Assembly (NCBI RefSeq): GCF_900102785.1
Contig: NZ_FNGC01000009.1
Span: 1 to 64,000 of the forward strand
DNA length: 64,000 bases
Origin: Arthrobacter sp. ok362
Lineage (GTDB): Bacteria > Actinomycetota > Actinomycetes > Actinomycetales > Micrococcaceae
Reading direction: 5' to 3'
Shown here: positions 8,581 to 19,745 of the stretch, one piece after another
How positions within the stretch are numbered: the stretch's first letter is position 1
Layout: each line of letters opens with the position of its first letter
The notes under the pieces: model-generated
Database searches by the model: none
Told to the model about the DNA's origin: nothing
Seen by the model: only the letters and a program-made list of their open reading frames with translations
Program-made: the position numbers and the translations under genes

Positions 8581-9636
8581 ATGCGCGCCACCATCATCCA
8601 CGGTCCCGGCGACATCCGAGTCGAAGACCGCGACTACCCCACACTCCAGCTGCCCACCGACGTCGTCGTGAAGGTCACCGCCTCCTGCGTCTGCGGCTCG
8701 GATCTGTGGCCCTACCGCGGGGTCAAGCCCACCCACAAGCCCTCCGCAATCGGACACGAGTTCATCGGCACGGTCGAAAGCGTCGGCGAGGACATCAAGG
8801 ACCTTGCCGTGGGCGACCTCGTGATCGCTCCCTTCGTGGTCAGCTGCGGCGAGTGCCCCCAGTGCCTCAACGGAGTCACGGTTGCCTGCGACCACCTCGC
8901 GGGCTGGGGCGGCAAGGATGACACCGGTCACGGGATCGATGGCGGCCAGGGCGAAGCTGTCCGCGTGCCGCTCGCCGAGTCCACGCTGGTCAAGGTTCCG
9001 GGCGTCACCGATCCCGACGACGCCCTCCGCGCCAGCCTGTTGACGCTCTCCGACGTCATGGCCACCGGCCACCACGCGGCCCTGGCCGCCAAGGCCGGGC
9101 CCGGCCGAACGGTCGTCGTGGTCGGCGACGGCGCCGTCGGCCTCTGCGGCGTGCTGGCCGCCAAGCGCCTCGGCGCGGAGCGGATCATCGCCATGTCACG
9201 GCACGCCGACCGGCAGGCGATCGCCCGCGAATTCGGGGCCACAGACATCGTGGCCGAGCGCGGGGACGACGGCGTCGCCAAGGTCCGCGAACTGCTCGGC
9301 GGCGTCCTGGCCGACTCCGTACTGGAGTGCGTGGGTACCAAGGAATCCATGGAGCAGGCGCTGCACAGCGTCCGCCCGGGCGGCGCCCTCGGCTTTGTGG
9401 GCGTCCCTACCGGCGGAGCCGAAGCGCCGCTGCGCTTCCTGTTCGACACCAACATCTCGATCGGCGGCGGCATGGCCCCGGCCCGGACGTACATCCCGGA
9501 ACTGCTGGCGGACGTGCTGGACGGCACCATCAATCCGGGCCGGGTGTTCGACTCGGTCATGCCGCTTGAGAAGGCGCCCGAGGCCTACCGCGCCATGGAC
9601 GAGCGGAGCGCCATCAAGGTCCTGCTGACCCCGTAG
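8581..9636 (+). CDS. zinc-dependent alcohol dehydrogenase
   Basis: This 351-residue medium-chain dehydrogenase/reductase has catalytic zinc ligands in CVCGSDL (near residue 40) and GHEFIG (near 59). A four-cysteine structural zinc cluster lies in CGECPQCLNGVTVAC (near 87-101). The NAD(P)-binding motif VVVGDGAVGLCGVLAAKRLG lies near 178. It resembles the family members that oxidise secondary alcohols or polyols. The substrate is unknown. A GAGGAG ribosome site precedes the ATG. The gene stands alone between two stem-loops, so it is likely monocistronic. Confidence 0.88.
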   Translation: MRATIIHGPGDIRVEDRDYPTLQLPTDVVVKVTASCVCGSDLWPYRGVKPTHKPSAIGHEFIGTVESVGEDIKDLAVGDLVIAPFVVSCGECPQCLNGVTVACDHLAGWGGKDDTGHGIDGGQGEAVRVPLAESTLVKVPGVTDPDDALRASLLTLSDVMATGHHAALAAKAGPGRTVVVVGDGAVGLCGVLAAKRLGAERIIAMSRHADRQAIAREFGATDIVAERGDDGVAKVRELLGGVLADSVLECVGTKESMEQALHSVRPGGALGFVGVPTGGAEAPLRFLFDTNISIGGGMAPARTYIPELLADVLDGTINPGRVFDSVMPLEKAPEAYRAMDERSAIKVLLTP

Positions 9637-9687
9637 CCGGACTCCCCGACGGCGGGGGCGCCGGATGCCGCGCAACTGCTTGCCCCC

Positions 9688-9707
9688 GCCCTTGCACGGG
9701 CAAGGGC
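9688..9707. terminator. stem-loop between alcohol dehydrogenase and small gene
   Basis: GCCCTTGC and GCAAGGGC form a perfect 8-bp stem around ACGG, 52 bp past the dehydrogenase stop. There is no T-run, so a terminator role is plausible rather than certain. Confidence 0.45.
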
Positions 9708-9757
9708 GAAGGTCTAGCGTGAAGCGCATCAGCATCCACCGCCGTCGAGGAGCCGTC

Positions 9758-10075
9758 ATGGCCAGGTTTGTGCAGATCATCGAATTCCAGACGTCCCGCA
9801 TCGAGGAGGTCGAGGAATTGGGCCGCCCGTCAAGAACCGACGGGTCCACGGCCCCGACCTTCCGCCGCATTATGGCCACCGGCGACCGCGACCGCCCCGG
9901 CACCTACCTCACGATCGTTGAATTCGACTCCTACGAGTCGGCCATGGAGAACTCCAACCGGCCCGAGACCTCCGAATTCGCCGCGAAGATGGCCGCCCTG
10001 TGCGACGGTCCGCCGGTTTTCCGCAACCTGGATCTCATGTGGGAGGACACCGGCGAGGCCGACGCCGGCCAGTAG
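9758..10075 (+). CDS. small alpha/beta-barrel-like hypothetical protein
   Basis: The product has 105 residues from the ATG at 9758, which follows a GAGG site. An earlier in-frame start at 9665 would add low-quality sequence. The fold pattern (VQIIEFQTSR, a helix rich in E, then a YLTIVEFDSYESAMENSNRPET segment) resembles ferredoxin-like dimeric proteins of the ABM/Dabb type. These bind small ligands or act as monooxygenases. No catalytic residues can be assigned. The next gene begins 110 bp downstream on the same strand. Confidence 0.6.
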   Translation: MARFVQIIEFQTSRIEEVEELGRPSRTDGSTAPTFRRIMATGDRDRPGTYLTIVEFDSYESAMENSNRPETSEFAAKMAALCDGPPVFRNLDLMWEDTGEADAGQ

Positions 10076-10185
10076 GTCGGCAGCCGCACTCGTCAGAGGG
10101 ATAACTGCGGGGGCCGCACCGCCAAGGCACAGAGCCCGCAAAGCGGCCGCAGTTGAATATGCGGACAGGACGTGGGAGCAGGGAA

Positions 10186-12993
10186 ATGGGTTCTGCAGAG
10201 GGCAGGGCGCCGGAAAGCTTCGTCGTGGATCTCAGTGCACTGGGCCCCGCTCCCCTGCCACTCGTGGGCGGCAAGGCCGTGAACCTCGGCAAGCTCACCG
10301 CGGCCGGTTTTCCCGTGCCGCGCGGCTTCTGCCTCACCACGGCCGCCTACCGGAAGGCCGCCCCGGCGGGGCTGGAAGCCCTCGCCGCACACCTCGACGC
10401 GCTCGCGTCCAAAACGGCCTCCGACGACGTCTCGTTGCCCCACGCCACACCCGGCCAGCCCGAACCGGGGCTGGGCGAACTGGCCCGGCAGGCGCGGGAG
10501 ATGATCGTCACCGCACCGATCCCCGCCGACGTCGATTCGGCCGTCCGCACCGCCTACGCGGTCATGGGCAGCGGGGCCACCGTCGCCGTCCGGTCCTCCG
10601 CGACCGCCGAGGACCTGCCCTTCGCCAGCTTCGCCGGACAGCAGGATTCCTTCCTGGACATTTCGGGAGCCGATGCCGTGGTCGAGTCGGTCCGGCGCTG
10701 CTGGGCCTCGCTCTGGACCGAACGGGCCGTGGCCTACCGTTCCGCCTACGGGATCGGCCATCGCGACGTGGGACTCGCCGTCGTCGTCCAGGACGTCGTC
10801 GCGGCCACCACCGCCGGCGTGCTGTTCACCGCGAATCCCGTCACGGGCACCCGGACTCAAACGGTCATCGACGCAAGCGCCGGCCCGGGCCAGGCGGTGG
10901 TCTCCGGGAGTGTGAACCCGGACCATTTCGTCACGGAGACGGCCACGGGACGCATCCTGCTCCACTCCCCGGATGGGACGGCGGCCGGCCGGCCGCGCAG
11001 CCTGGACGACGCCCAGGTCCGGGAACTCACGACGCTGGGCGACACGGTCCAGCGGCTGTTCGGCACACCCCAGGATGTGGAATGGGTGATCGACGCCGCG
11101 GGCAAGATCTGGCTGACCCAGTCGCGGCCCATCACCACCTTGTACCCGTTGCCGGACCCTGCCGCGGCCCAACCCCTTGGCGCGGAGTCGAGCGTCGCCG
11201 CTGAAGCCCGGGTGTATCTGTGCGGCACCCTGCTCCAGGGTCTGACCCGGCCACTCACCCCGATGGGGCTCTCCGTGCTGGGCTCAATGGGAAACCGCAG
11301 GGGGCCCTGGCAGTACGTCAACCCGGGGCTGCGCATGTTCATGGACATGACGCCCATGGTCCGCAACAAGTACGGCCGCCGCTACCTGCTGCGAATCCTC
11401 CCGCTGGCGGACGGGAGGTCGGCCGCGGTTTTCCCGGCGCTCCTGGACGATCCGCGGTTCGGCTTGCGCGAAAGGCCGTCCCGGCGGACCCGTCCCGGCG
11501 CGGCCGGGGCACCCGCTCCCCAGAGATCGGCCCCGCAGAAACCGGCCCTCCACAAACCGCGAACGGGTGGCCCGGCAGCACGGCGTGCGGACGGCACGGC
11601 AACCCTGGCTCTGATGCTCCGGGTCATTCCGTCCCTGTTGCGGGCCGTAGTGCGGCCGGCAGCAGAACTGCGCCGCGCCTTCGACTACGGAACCCGCCTC
11701 GAAGCAGAGCTTGTCCTGCCGGAGCCGGCCACGCCGTTCGGCCGGCTCGATCACGCCCAACGCATCCTGGACCGCGCCGTGACCGGGCTGATCCTGGCCA
11801 CCCTGCCCGGACCGGCCGTTGGTTACCTCATGCTGGCCTTGGCCCGCAGGCTGTTGCGCGGGATCGCGGAACCGAGGGAACTCGAGGCAGTGTTGCGGGG
11901 GCTGCCCAACAACGTCACCACCGAGATGGACCTTGAGCTCTGGCATCTGGCCGTCACAATCGGCGCGAATGCAGCATCCCGTGAAGTGTTCCTGGCCCAC
12001 GGCCCGAAGGAACTGGCCACCCTGTACGCGGCCGGATCGCTGCCGGCAGTAGCGCAGACCGGCCTGGGTGTGTTCCTGGACCGCTACGGCCACCGCGCCG
12101 TGGCGGAGATAGACCTTGGCATGCCGCGGTGGTCGGAGAAGCCGGACCATATCCTCGGCATGATCTCGAACTACCTTCATGTGGAGGACCCGGAGCAGGC
12201 CCCCGACCGGCAGTTCGCCCGCGCCGAGGAGCACGCCGAGGCCAGGATCCGCAGCCTGGTGGAACGGACCAGGGCCCGGAGCCGGCTCCGCGCCCGGCTG
12301 GTGGAGTTTTGCCTGCGCCGGACCCGGCAGTTGTCGGGACTGCGCGAACTGCCCAAGTTTTATGTCGTCCTCGCCCTCGCGGAAATGCACCGGCAACTCA
12401 ACGCGATCAGCACCGAACTGGCACGGGCCGGTGCGATCACCGCCGCGGACGATGTGTATTTCCTGGAATTCGACGAGGTCCGCGTCGGTTTGCGAGGTGC
12501 CGGCCTCAAGGGCATCGTCGCGGCCCGGCGCCGGCTCTACGACGTCGAACTACGCCGACGCCGGATTCCCCGGGTGCTGCTCTCCGACGGCACGGACGTG
12601 GAGGCCGCCGTGATGGCCAAGTCCCCAGCCTCCGGCGCCCTCGCCGGGACACCGGCGTCGGCCGGTACCGCCACCGGAACGGTTAGGGTCATCCTGGATC
12701 CGGTGGGCGCCCACCTTGAACCCGGGGAAATCCTCGTGGCACCCTCCACCGACCCCGGCTGGACACCGCTGTTCATGACCGCCGGCGCCCTGGTCATGGA
12801 GATGGGCGGGGTGATCTCCCACGGCGCAGTGGTGGCCCGCGAATACGGCATCCCGGCCGTGGTGGGCGTGCCGGACGCGACCACCAGGCTGCGGACCGGA
12901 CAGAGGGTGACCGTGGACGGATCCGCCGGAACGGTGCGGCAGGTGGATGCCCCGCTCTCCCCTGCGACGGCCGCCGGCAGCCTGGCCGGCTGA
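10186..12993 (+). CDS. PEP/pyruvate-binding phosphotransferase, rifampicin phosphotransferase-like
   Basis: The 935-residue protein starts with an ATP-grasp domain of the PEP-synthase/PPDK type (LVGGKAVNLGKLTAAGFPVP near residue 26, VRSSATAEDLPFASFAGQQ near 135). A long helical middle follows, then a C-terminal swivelling phosphohistidine domain (GGVISHGAVVAREYGIPAV, with the histidine at about residue 879). It lacks the TIM barrel of PEP synthase. That three-part order is the architecture of rifampicin phosphotransferases. A proline/arginine-rich linker at about residues 427-472 is unusual. The start at 10186 is chosen because GGGAG precedes it. Drug inactivation is inferred from architecture alone. 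Confidence 0.7.
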   Translation: MGSAEGRAPESFVVDLSALGPAPLPLVGGKAVNLGKLTAAGFPVPRGFCLTTAAYRKAAPAGLEALAAHLDALASKTASDDVSLPHATPGQPEPGLGELARQAREMIVTAPIPADVDSAVRTAYAVMGSGATVAVRSSATAEDLPFASFAGQQDSFLDISGADAVVESVRRCWASLWTERAVAYRSAYGIGHRDVGLAVVVQDVVAATTAGVLFTANPVTGTRTQTVIDASAGPGQAVVSGSVNPDHFVTETATGRILLHSPDGTAAGRPRSLDDAQVRELTTLGDTVQRLFGTPQDVEWVIDAAGKIWLTQSRPITTLYPLPDPAAAQPLGAESSVAAEARVYLCGTLLQGLTRPLTPMGLSVLGSMGNRRGPWQYVNPGLRMFMDMTPMVRNKYGRRYLLRILPLADGRSAAVFPALLDDPRFGLRERPSRRTRPGAAGAPAPQRSAPQKPALHKPRTGGPAARRADGTATLALMLRVIPSLLRAVVRPAAELRRAFDYGTRLEAELVLPEPATPFGRLDHAQRILDRAVTGLILATLPGPAVGYLMLALARRLLRGIAEPRELEAVLRGLPNNVTTEMDLELWHLAVTIGANAASREVFLAHGPKELATLYAAGSLPAVAQTGLGVFLDRYGHRAVAEIDLGMPRWSEKPDHILGMISNYLHVEDPEQAPDRQFARAEEHAEARIRSLVERTRARSRLRARLVEFCLRRTRQLSGLRELPKFYVVLALAEMHRQLNAISTELARAGAITAADDVYFLEFDEVRVGLRGAGLKGIVAARRRLYDVELRRRRIPRVLLSDGTDVEAAVMAKSPASGALAGTPASAGTATGTVRVILDPVGAHLEPGEILVAPSTDPGWTPLFMTAGALVMEMGGVISHGAVVAREYGIPAVVGVPDATTRLRTGQRVTVDGSAGTVRQVDAPLSPATAAGSLAG

Positions 12994-13010
12994 GCAGATG
13001 AAGGGGCTAT

Positions 13011-13973
13011 GTGAGGTCTATGGTGTCTGTCGGCCGCAAGGCACAGGGCACGCCGTTTCCCGAGCCCGGGGGCTTCGGTTCGGGGCTGGTGGACGATGCC
13101 GCCCGCCGGGACGCCGCGTTGCCCGACTTCGACTGGGCCCTCCTTCCGGAAGGCGTGGTGCGCGGTGAGTTCGCGGCGCCCAGCGGCACCCTGGCGACCA
13201 TCTCCACCGGAGATCCCGGGAAGCCGCGCGTCGTGCTCATCCCGGGCGCAACCGGCTCCAAGGAAGACTTCATCCTCATGCTGCCCGAGCTCGCGGCGGC
13301 CGGCTATTTCGTCCTCAGCTGCGACATCGCCGGGCAGTATGAATCCGCCCAGGCCGGGCCCGAAAACCTCGTTCCGCCCCGGTGCCGCTACGACTACGAA
13401 CTCTTCCGCGATGACCTCCTCGCCATGCTGGACGCCGAAGAAGGCGCGGTGCACGTCGTGGGGTACTCCTTCGCGGCGATCGTCGCCCAACTGGCCTTCG
13501 CCCAACGGCCAGAGAAGTTCCGCAGCCTGACCTTGATCAGTTGCCCGCCCGAGCCGGGGCAGAGTTTCCGCGGTGTACGCCTGGCCGGCTGGTTCAGTCG
13601 CTGGGTCAACAACAGGGTCGGCACCGCGGTGATGATTTGGGGTATCCGCAGGAATGTTGCCCGTGTGGCGCCCAAACGACTGCGGTTCGTGAAGAGCCGG
13701 TTCGCGTTCACGCGCCGCGCCTCGGTCATCGACATCATCGGCCTCATGAAGCACACACCGGATCTGCGGCGGGCCCTGGCCACTGGGACGCTGCCGAAGC
13801 TTGTCGCCGTCGGCGAACACGACCTCTGGCCGCTGGCGCTGCACCGGCACTTCGCGCAGTCGATCGGGGCACGGATTGCGGTCTACCGCGGCGGCCACAG
13901 CCCCAGCGAGACCTCGCCGTACCAGATTACCCGGGACCTGATTGCGCTCTTCGATGCCTCCGTTTCGGCATGA
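13011..13973 (+). CDS. alpha/beta hydrolase
   Basis: This 320-residue alpha/beta-hydrolase-fold protein has an oxyanion-side motif VVLIPGATGSKEDF, a nucleophile elbow HVVGYSFAAIVAQ, an acid site AVGEHDLWPL and a C-terminal histidine in YRGGHSPSET. The elbow reads G-Y-S-F-A where G-x-S-x-G is more common. The substrate is unknown. GTG at 13011 lies 4 nt after AAGGGG; ATG at 13020 is the alternative start. It lies 17 bp downstream of the PEP-utilising gene and is probably cotranscribed with it. Confidence 0.75.
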   Translation: MRSMVSVGRKAQGTPFPEPGGFGSGLVDDAARRDAALPDFDWALLPEGVVRGEFAAPSGTLATISTGDPGKPRVVLIPGATGSKEDFILMLPELAAAGYFVLSCDIAGQYESAQAGPENLVPPRCRYDYELFRDDLLAMLDAEEGAVHVVGYSFAAIVAQLAFAQRPEKFRSLTLISCPPEPGQSFRGVRLAGWFSRWVNNRVGTAVMIWGIRRNVARVAPKRLRFVKSRFAFTRRASVIDIIGLMKHTPDLRRALATGTLPKLVAVGEHDLWPLALHRHFAQSIGARIAVYRGGHSPSETSPYQITRDLIALFDASVSA

Positions 13974-14012
13974 CTGAAGCGACCGGTCGAGACGAAGACC
14001 GTCAATAGACCC

Positions 14013-14041
14013 TTGCACCGCGGCCCGTGGCACCGTACGTT
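14013..14041 (+). promoter_or_regulatory. cspA promoter
   Basis: TTGCAC (14013-14018) and TACGTT (14036-14041) are separated by 17 bp. The predicted 5' untranslated leader is about 70 nt, in keeping with cold-shock mRNAs that carry a leader. Confidence 0.55.
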
Positions 14042-14120
14042 GGGGACAGCGGACGAATGTCTCCGCAGCCGTTGGCCCTAGGGCCGCCGGAGATCAGCAG
14101 CATTTCAGAAGGATAAAGGC

Positions 14121-14324
14121 ATGGCTACAGGCACAGTTAAATGGTTCAACGCCGAAAAGGGTTTTGGCTTCATTGCCCCGGATGACGGGTCGGCCGACGT
14201 TTTCGCCCACTACTCGGCAATCGCCAGCAGCGGCTACCGCTCGCTGGACGAGAACCAGAAGGTTGAATTCGACGTCACGCAGGGCCCGAAGGGTCCGCAG
14301 GCTGAGAACATCCGCCCGCTCTAA
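14121..14324 (+). CDS. cspA: cold-shock protein, CspA family
   Basis: This 67-residue single cold-shock domain contains the RNA-binding motifs KGFGFI (RNP1; seen as [14 protein letters not shown]) and VFAHYSAI (RNP2). It binds single-stranded RNA and DNA and melts mRNA structure in the cytosol. AAGGATAAAGGC precedes the ATG. A convincing promoter lies about 80 bp upstream and a strong terminator follows, so the gene is monocistronic. Whether it is cold-induced or constitutive cannot be told. Confidence 0.95.
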   Translation: MATGTVKWFNAEKGFGFIAPDDGSADVFAHYSAIASSGYRSLDENQKVEFDVTQGPKGPQAENIRPL

Positions 14325-14378
14325 GTACTCAGGAAAAGCCCCGGCCGCCCGGCCGGACACTTTCCCCGAAGACCACAA

Positions 14379-14420
14379 CGCCCCTCCGGAGGATTCCTCC
14401 GGAGGGGCGTTTGTGTTTTT
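14379..14420 (+). terminator. cspA rho-independent terminator
   Basis: A near-perfect palindrome with 15-bp arms (14379-14393 and 14395-14409; arm CGCCCCTCCGGAGGA) is followed by a T-rich tract ending in five Ts at 14416-14420. Confidence 0.9.
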
Positions 14421-14430
14421 CCCCTGCCGC

Positions 14431-14478
14431 CGGGCGCCCTGTGTCAGCCGACGCCGGGCGTCCCGTGTCAGCCGACGT
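14431..14478. repeat. 24-bp tandem duplication at the permease 3' end
   Basis: Two 24-bp units (14431-14454 and 14455-14478) differ at a few bases. The second covers the last codons and stop of the minus-strand permease, so the end of that gene has been duplicated downstream of itself. Confidence 0.5.
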
Positions 14479-16444
14479 GGACCCACGGACGCCGCGTGAC
14501 GTCCGGTTCGGCCTCGCGCAGCACCTCCCGCGTAACCGGGGCGATCTCGCCTTCGCCAAAGGCCAGGAACCGCAGGAGGTTGGTGAACGGATTTCCCTCC
14601 GTCCAGCGGAAGTAGATGTGCGGCATCAGCCCGGTGACATCGCGGATGTGCAGCAGCACGGAGGCGATCGTGTTCGGAACAACAGGCCCGTGGACCTCCA
14701 GGACCTGGTACCCGTGCCGGATTACCCCGCGGACCACGAGCGCGGTCTCGAAGTCCGACGAGTCGTCCACCACGACTTCAAGGAACAGCGCCTGGTAGTC
14801 CACCGGGAGGTGGCTGACCTCGATCGCGGATGTGAGCTTGTCCCGGTACGCCTCAGCGCTCAGCCGCAGCGGCTCGTGGGCAATGATCGCGATGGGGCCG
14901 GTTTCGTTGGCGGCGAGGAATTCCAGGGCCGGGGTGTCCATACGCACATGCGTGGCATGCAGCTCGAAGGAGCGCCGGAGGCGCGAGAGCAGGGAAATGA
15001 CGATGATCCCGAGGATAAAGAACGAGGCGATCCGGATGCCTTCAGGCCGCTCGAAGATGTTGGCCACCGTGGTGTAGATGAACACGACGGCGATGATGCC
15101 GAAGCCGATGGTGCGTTTACGTTGATTCCCGCGCCGGGCGGAGAATGTCACGGCAACCGCGGCCGAGGTCATCAGGACGAGGACGCCGGTGGCGTAGGCG
15201 CCGCCCTGGGCGTCGACGTCGGCGTCGAAGAGCAAGGTGATCAGGAACCCCACGAGCGTGAAGACCAGAACCAGCGGGCGCACGGCCCGGGCCCATCCGG
15301 GGGCCATGCCGTAGCGGGGCAGATAACGGGGCACCAGGTTCAGCAGCCCCGCCATGGCGGAGGCGCCAGCAAACCACAGGATGGCAATCGTGCTCAGGTC
15401 GTAGACAGTACCGAAACCGTTTCCCAGATATTCGTGCGCGAGGTATGCCAAGGCACGCCCGTTCGCCTGGCCGCCCGGCTGGAACGCCTGCGCCGGGATC
15501 AGCACCACCGTGGTGAAGCTAGTGGTGACCAGGAACGCACTCATGATGAGGGCCGCCGTCGTCAGCAGCCTGCGGGCACCCTTGATCCGGCCCTCAGGGT
15601 TCTCCTCGGTATCCTTGGCGTGACCGCGGATCTGCGGCATGACGGCGACGCCCGTCTCGAAGCCCGACAGACCCAGGGCCAGCTTCGGGAAGACGAGCAG
15701 CGCGATGCCCACCACCATCAGCGGGTTCCCGTTCTGGGTGGTCAGGGCCAGCCGCCAGTTGTCGACCGCCACCGGTTGGCGCACGACCTCGATGATCGTT
15801 GTGATGACCACGATGACGTTCAGTCCGAGGTAAATACCCACAAGGACGACGGCGACGCCGATCGCCTCCTTGAAGCCGCGCAGGAACACCGCGGAGAGCA
15901 TGGCCAGCAGGAACAGTGTGACGGCGACGTTCTGGCCCTGCATCCAGGCCGGCGCAAGGGGGTTTTCGATGGCGTGGGCTGTTGCGTCTGCGGCGGAGAG
16001 CGTCATGGTGATCATGAAGTCGGTGGCAGCGAACCCCAGCAGCACCAGGACCAGGAGTTTCCCGCCCCAGCGTGGGAGCAACCGCTCCAGCATGGCAATG
16101 GATCCCTCGCCGCTGTGGCTTTCCCCGGCCACCCGGCGATACACCGGCAGTGCGCCCAATAGGGTCACGGCAACCAGGACCAGGGTGGCCAGCGGCGAAA
16201 TCACGCCGGCTGCGAGGGCGGCAATGGCGGGCTGGTAGCCCAGCGTGGAGAAGTAGTCCACGCCGGTCAGGCACATCACCTGCCACCACGTGTGTTTTTT
16301 CAGGTGGCTGTCGCTCACGGCCCCGGGCCCCTGATGGATTCCCTTGGCGTCTTGGAGGCCGAACAGCAGCCAGTTCTTGAAATGCTCCCCGGCGCCGGGC
16401 AGCTGTGCCGAGGGATCTGCCGGTGGCCGGCTGAGCGTGGTCAT
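14468..16444 (-). CDS. APC-superfamily permease, copy 1 (KimA-like, probable K+ uptake)
   Basis: The product has 658 residues, with 12 or so membrane segments in the first 480 and a C-terminal cytosolic domain. The start at 16444 follows AAAGGG and gives the same length and N-terminus (MTT-SRPP-DPSA) as the paralogue at 17559-19535. The two proteins are nearly identical through the core, for example [23 protein letters not shown] proteins with a DYFSTLGY first helix include amino-acid carriers and the KimA potassium importer. The adjacent kdp operon and the shared operator-like box favour potassium. The substrate is an inference. Confidence 0.75.
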   Translation of the reverse strand: MTTLSRPPADPSAQLPGAGEHFKNWLLFGLQDAKGIHQGPGAVSDSHLKKHTWWQVMCLTGVDYFSTLGYQPAIAALAAGVISPLATLVLVAVTLLGALPVYRRVAGESHSGEGSIAMLERLLPRWGGKLLVLVLLGFAATDFMITMTLSAADATAHAIENPLAPAWMQGQNVAVTLFLLAMLSAVFLRGFKEAIGVAVVLVGIYLGLNVIVVITTIIEVVRQPVAVDNWRLALTTQNGNPLMVVGIALLVFPKLALGLSGFETGVAVMPQIRGHAKDTEENPEGRIKGARRLLTTAALIMSAFLVTTSFTTVVLIPAQAFQPGGQANGRALAYLAHEYLGNGFGTVYDLSTIAILWFAGASAMAGLLNLVPRYLPRYGMAPGWARAVRPLVLVFTLVGFLITLLFDADVDAQGGAYATGVLVLMTSAAVAVTFSARRGNQRKRTIGFGIIAVVFIYTTVANIFERPEGIRIASFFILGIIVISLLSRLRRSFELHATHVRMDTPALEFLAANETGPIAIIAHEPLRLSAEAYRDKLTSAIEVSHLPVDYQALFLEVVVDDSSDFETALVVRGVIRHGYQVLEVHGPVVPNTIASVLLHIRDVTGLMPHIYFRWTEGNPFTNLLRFLAFGEGEIAPVTREVLREAEPDVTRRPWVHVG

Positions 16445-16528
16445 GTATCCCTTTCCAGGCGACGCATCGCGCCGCTTCCGTCCGCGAGAGTACCAGCGCA
16501 CCAAGCCGTCGCGATCCTCCGGCGAACA

Positions 16529-16547
16529 ATCCTGACGGATCCTTAAC
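16529..16547 (-). promoter_or_regulatory. KdpE-type box A
   Basis: On the minus strand this reads GTTAAGGATCCGTCAGGAT, 84 nt before the permease copy 1 ATG. It contains two half-sites (TTAAG and TCAGG) 11 bp apart, the spacing used by OmpR/PhoB-type regulators. A -10-like TACTCT follows after 36 bp. Confidence 0.6.
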
Positions 16548-16807
16548 GCCCACGGCACCGAACGCCACGCCGGAGCTGAGGCTGATTCAGCTTGGACCCA
16601 ACTGCGCTTTCTGAAGATCCGATACAGGATGGTGCCGACGGCGGCCATCAAAGGGCCGCCGCATTAAGAGAACGCAAATTTGTGGCCTGCCGGCATATGG
16701 AAAGCGTTAAGGCCCATTCCGCTGCGGCCCTACCGGTGCTGTCCTGAAGCAAGAGGACACCGCGGCCGCCGTGGCTGCGGTCCGATCCTCGGCAGGAGCC
16801 AAGCGAA

Positions 16808-17428
16808 ATGAACACCATGCCCCGGCGGACGCAGGACACATCCGGTCTTCCGGCCAGTGCCGGTGCCTCGCGGGATTTCGTCGCCGTCGATGACAGCGGG
16901 GAGTTTTCGTATCACCGGTCGGAACAGGATCTGCTGACGGCGTTTGAGTACGCCGGGGAAGCCGCGTGCATCATCGACCGCAGCGGCAGCGCCTATCGTC
17001 TGGCGCTGGATTCGAACCGGCACCTGATCCTTGGACCGGCGCTCGGGCCGGTGGAATTCCATTGGCTCCGCCACGCGTGGCTGGACGCGCAGAACGCGCA
17101 CCCGGAAGCCCACCGGCTCCGGCGCTTCTACCCCGTTACCAGGGACGAAGTGGTGTCGGGCCTGTTCGAAACCCTCGCCCTGGAACGCGGGACGGAACCG
17201 GCCGCGGGAGCATGGTCTCTGGACATCGACGGCCTTGCATCCCGCGCGTCCAACATTCAGGAGATCGACCGCCGGCTCGCACGCCAGGACCGGCTGCAGC
17301 AGGCCCGTGTGAAGGACCCCTTCGGACACATCTACCGACCCGCGCGGCACCCCAAACACCGGTACCTGCCGGCAGCCGGCGGATCCATCCTCTACATAGA
17401 AATCCCCGCCCAAGCCGCGGCTCACTGA
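16808..17428 (+). CDS. unknown protein between the twin permeases
   Basis: I do not recognise this 206-residue protein. AGGAG lies 10 nt before the ATG. It is soluble, rich in charged residues, has no signal peptide, and contains a mixed alpha/beta first half (FVAVDDSGEFSYHRSEQDL, ACIIDRSGSAYRLALDSNRH). The basic C-terminal half includes a paired-helix segment (EIDRRLARQDRLQQARVKD). It is divergent from permease copy 1 and 130 bp before copy 2. A GTTAAG half-box occurs at 16706-16711 upstream. Position suggests a role linked to potassium or osmotic stress, but nothing in the sequence proves that. Confidence 0.65.
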   Translation: MNTMPRRTQDTSGLPASAGASRDFVAVDDSGEFSYHRSEQDLLTAFEYAGEAACIIDRSGSAYRLALDSNRHLILGPALGPVEFHWLRHAWLDAQNAHPEAHRLRRFYPVTRDEVVSGLFETLALERGTEPAAGAWSLDIDGLASRASNIQEIDRRLARQDRLQQARVKDPFGHIYRPARHPKHRYLPAAGGSILYIEIPAQAAAH

Positions 17429-17456
17429 AACCGATCCTCCGCGAGCAACGGCCGGT

Positions 17457-17475
17457 GTTAAGGATCCGTCAAGAT
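17457..17475 (+). promoter_or_regulatory. KdpE-type box B
   Basis: GTTAAGGATCCGTCAAGAT differs from box A at one position. It ends 83 nt before the permease copy 2 ATG, almost the same distance as box A. A -10-like TATCGT follows after 35 bp. A small hairpin (17486-17500) lies between them. Confidence 0.6.
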
Positions 17476-17558
17476 CGCCCCGGCTCGGGAGCGGCTCCCG
17501 GCTCCGGTGTTATCGTCGTCAGTAAACACGATGGTGGGCATCGCGCGGAGAGGCATAG

Positions 17559-19535
<1,977 letters not shown>

Positions 19536-19620
19536 GCGCCGCCGGAATCCATGCCCTAAACCCGCTGCCGACGGCGCCCGCCCCTTTCACCCACAGCCCC
19601 TGTTGCCGTTTCCCGTGCCT

Positions 19621-19639
19621 GCTAAGACGGCGTCAAGAT
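19621..19639 (+). promoter_or_regulatory. KdpE-type box C1
   Basis: GCTAAGACGGCGTCAAGAT has half-sites CTAAG and TCAAG 11 bp apart, in the same orientation as the kdp operon. It lies 32 bp (three helical turns) upstream of box C2. Confidence 0.5.
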
Positions 19640-19652
19640 CCGGCGTCGGGGC

Positions 19653-19671
19653 GTTAAGAAACCATCAGGAC
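19653..19671 (+). promoter_or_regulatory. KdpE-type box C2
   Basis: GTTAAGAAACCATCAGGAC matches boxes A and B in both half-sites (GTTAAG, CATCAGGA). It lies 75 bp before the first ORF of the kdp operon. No good -35 follows, which suits an activator-dependent promoter. A GCCCCG-CAAA-CGGGGC hairpin lies at 19710-19725. Confidence 0.55.
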
Positions 19672-19745
19672 CCGGCTTTTTCCCTCTGCCGAGGGGTTGA
19701 CTTTCAGTAGCCCCGCAAACGGGGCGCGGATGAAAGGAACCTGCA

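Noticed and set aside
9768..11204. 478-codon plus-strand ORF
   Set aside because: It overlaps the small gene and the PEP-utilising enzyme in another frame and is arginine/proline-rich; a shadow.
14411..16162. 583-codon ORF antisense to permease copy 1
   Set aside because: It is shadow translation of a membrane-protein gene, with no start signal and no recognisable domain.
19536..19745. c-di-AMP (ydaO-type) riboswitch before kdp
   Set aside because: I looked for the paired helices and conserved GG segments of the class and did not find them; the region is explained by the two KdpE-type boxes and a small hairpin.
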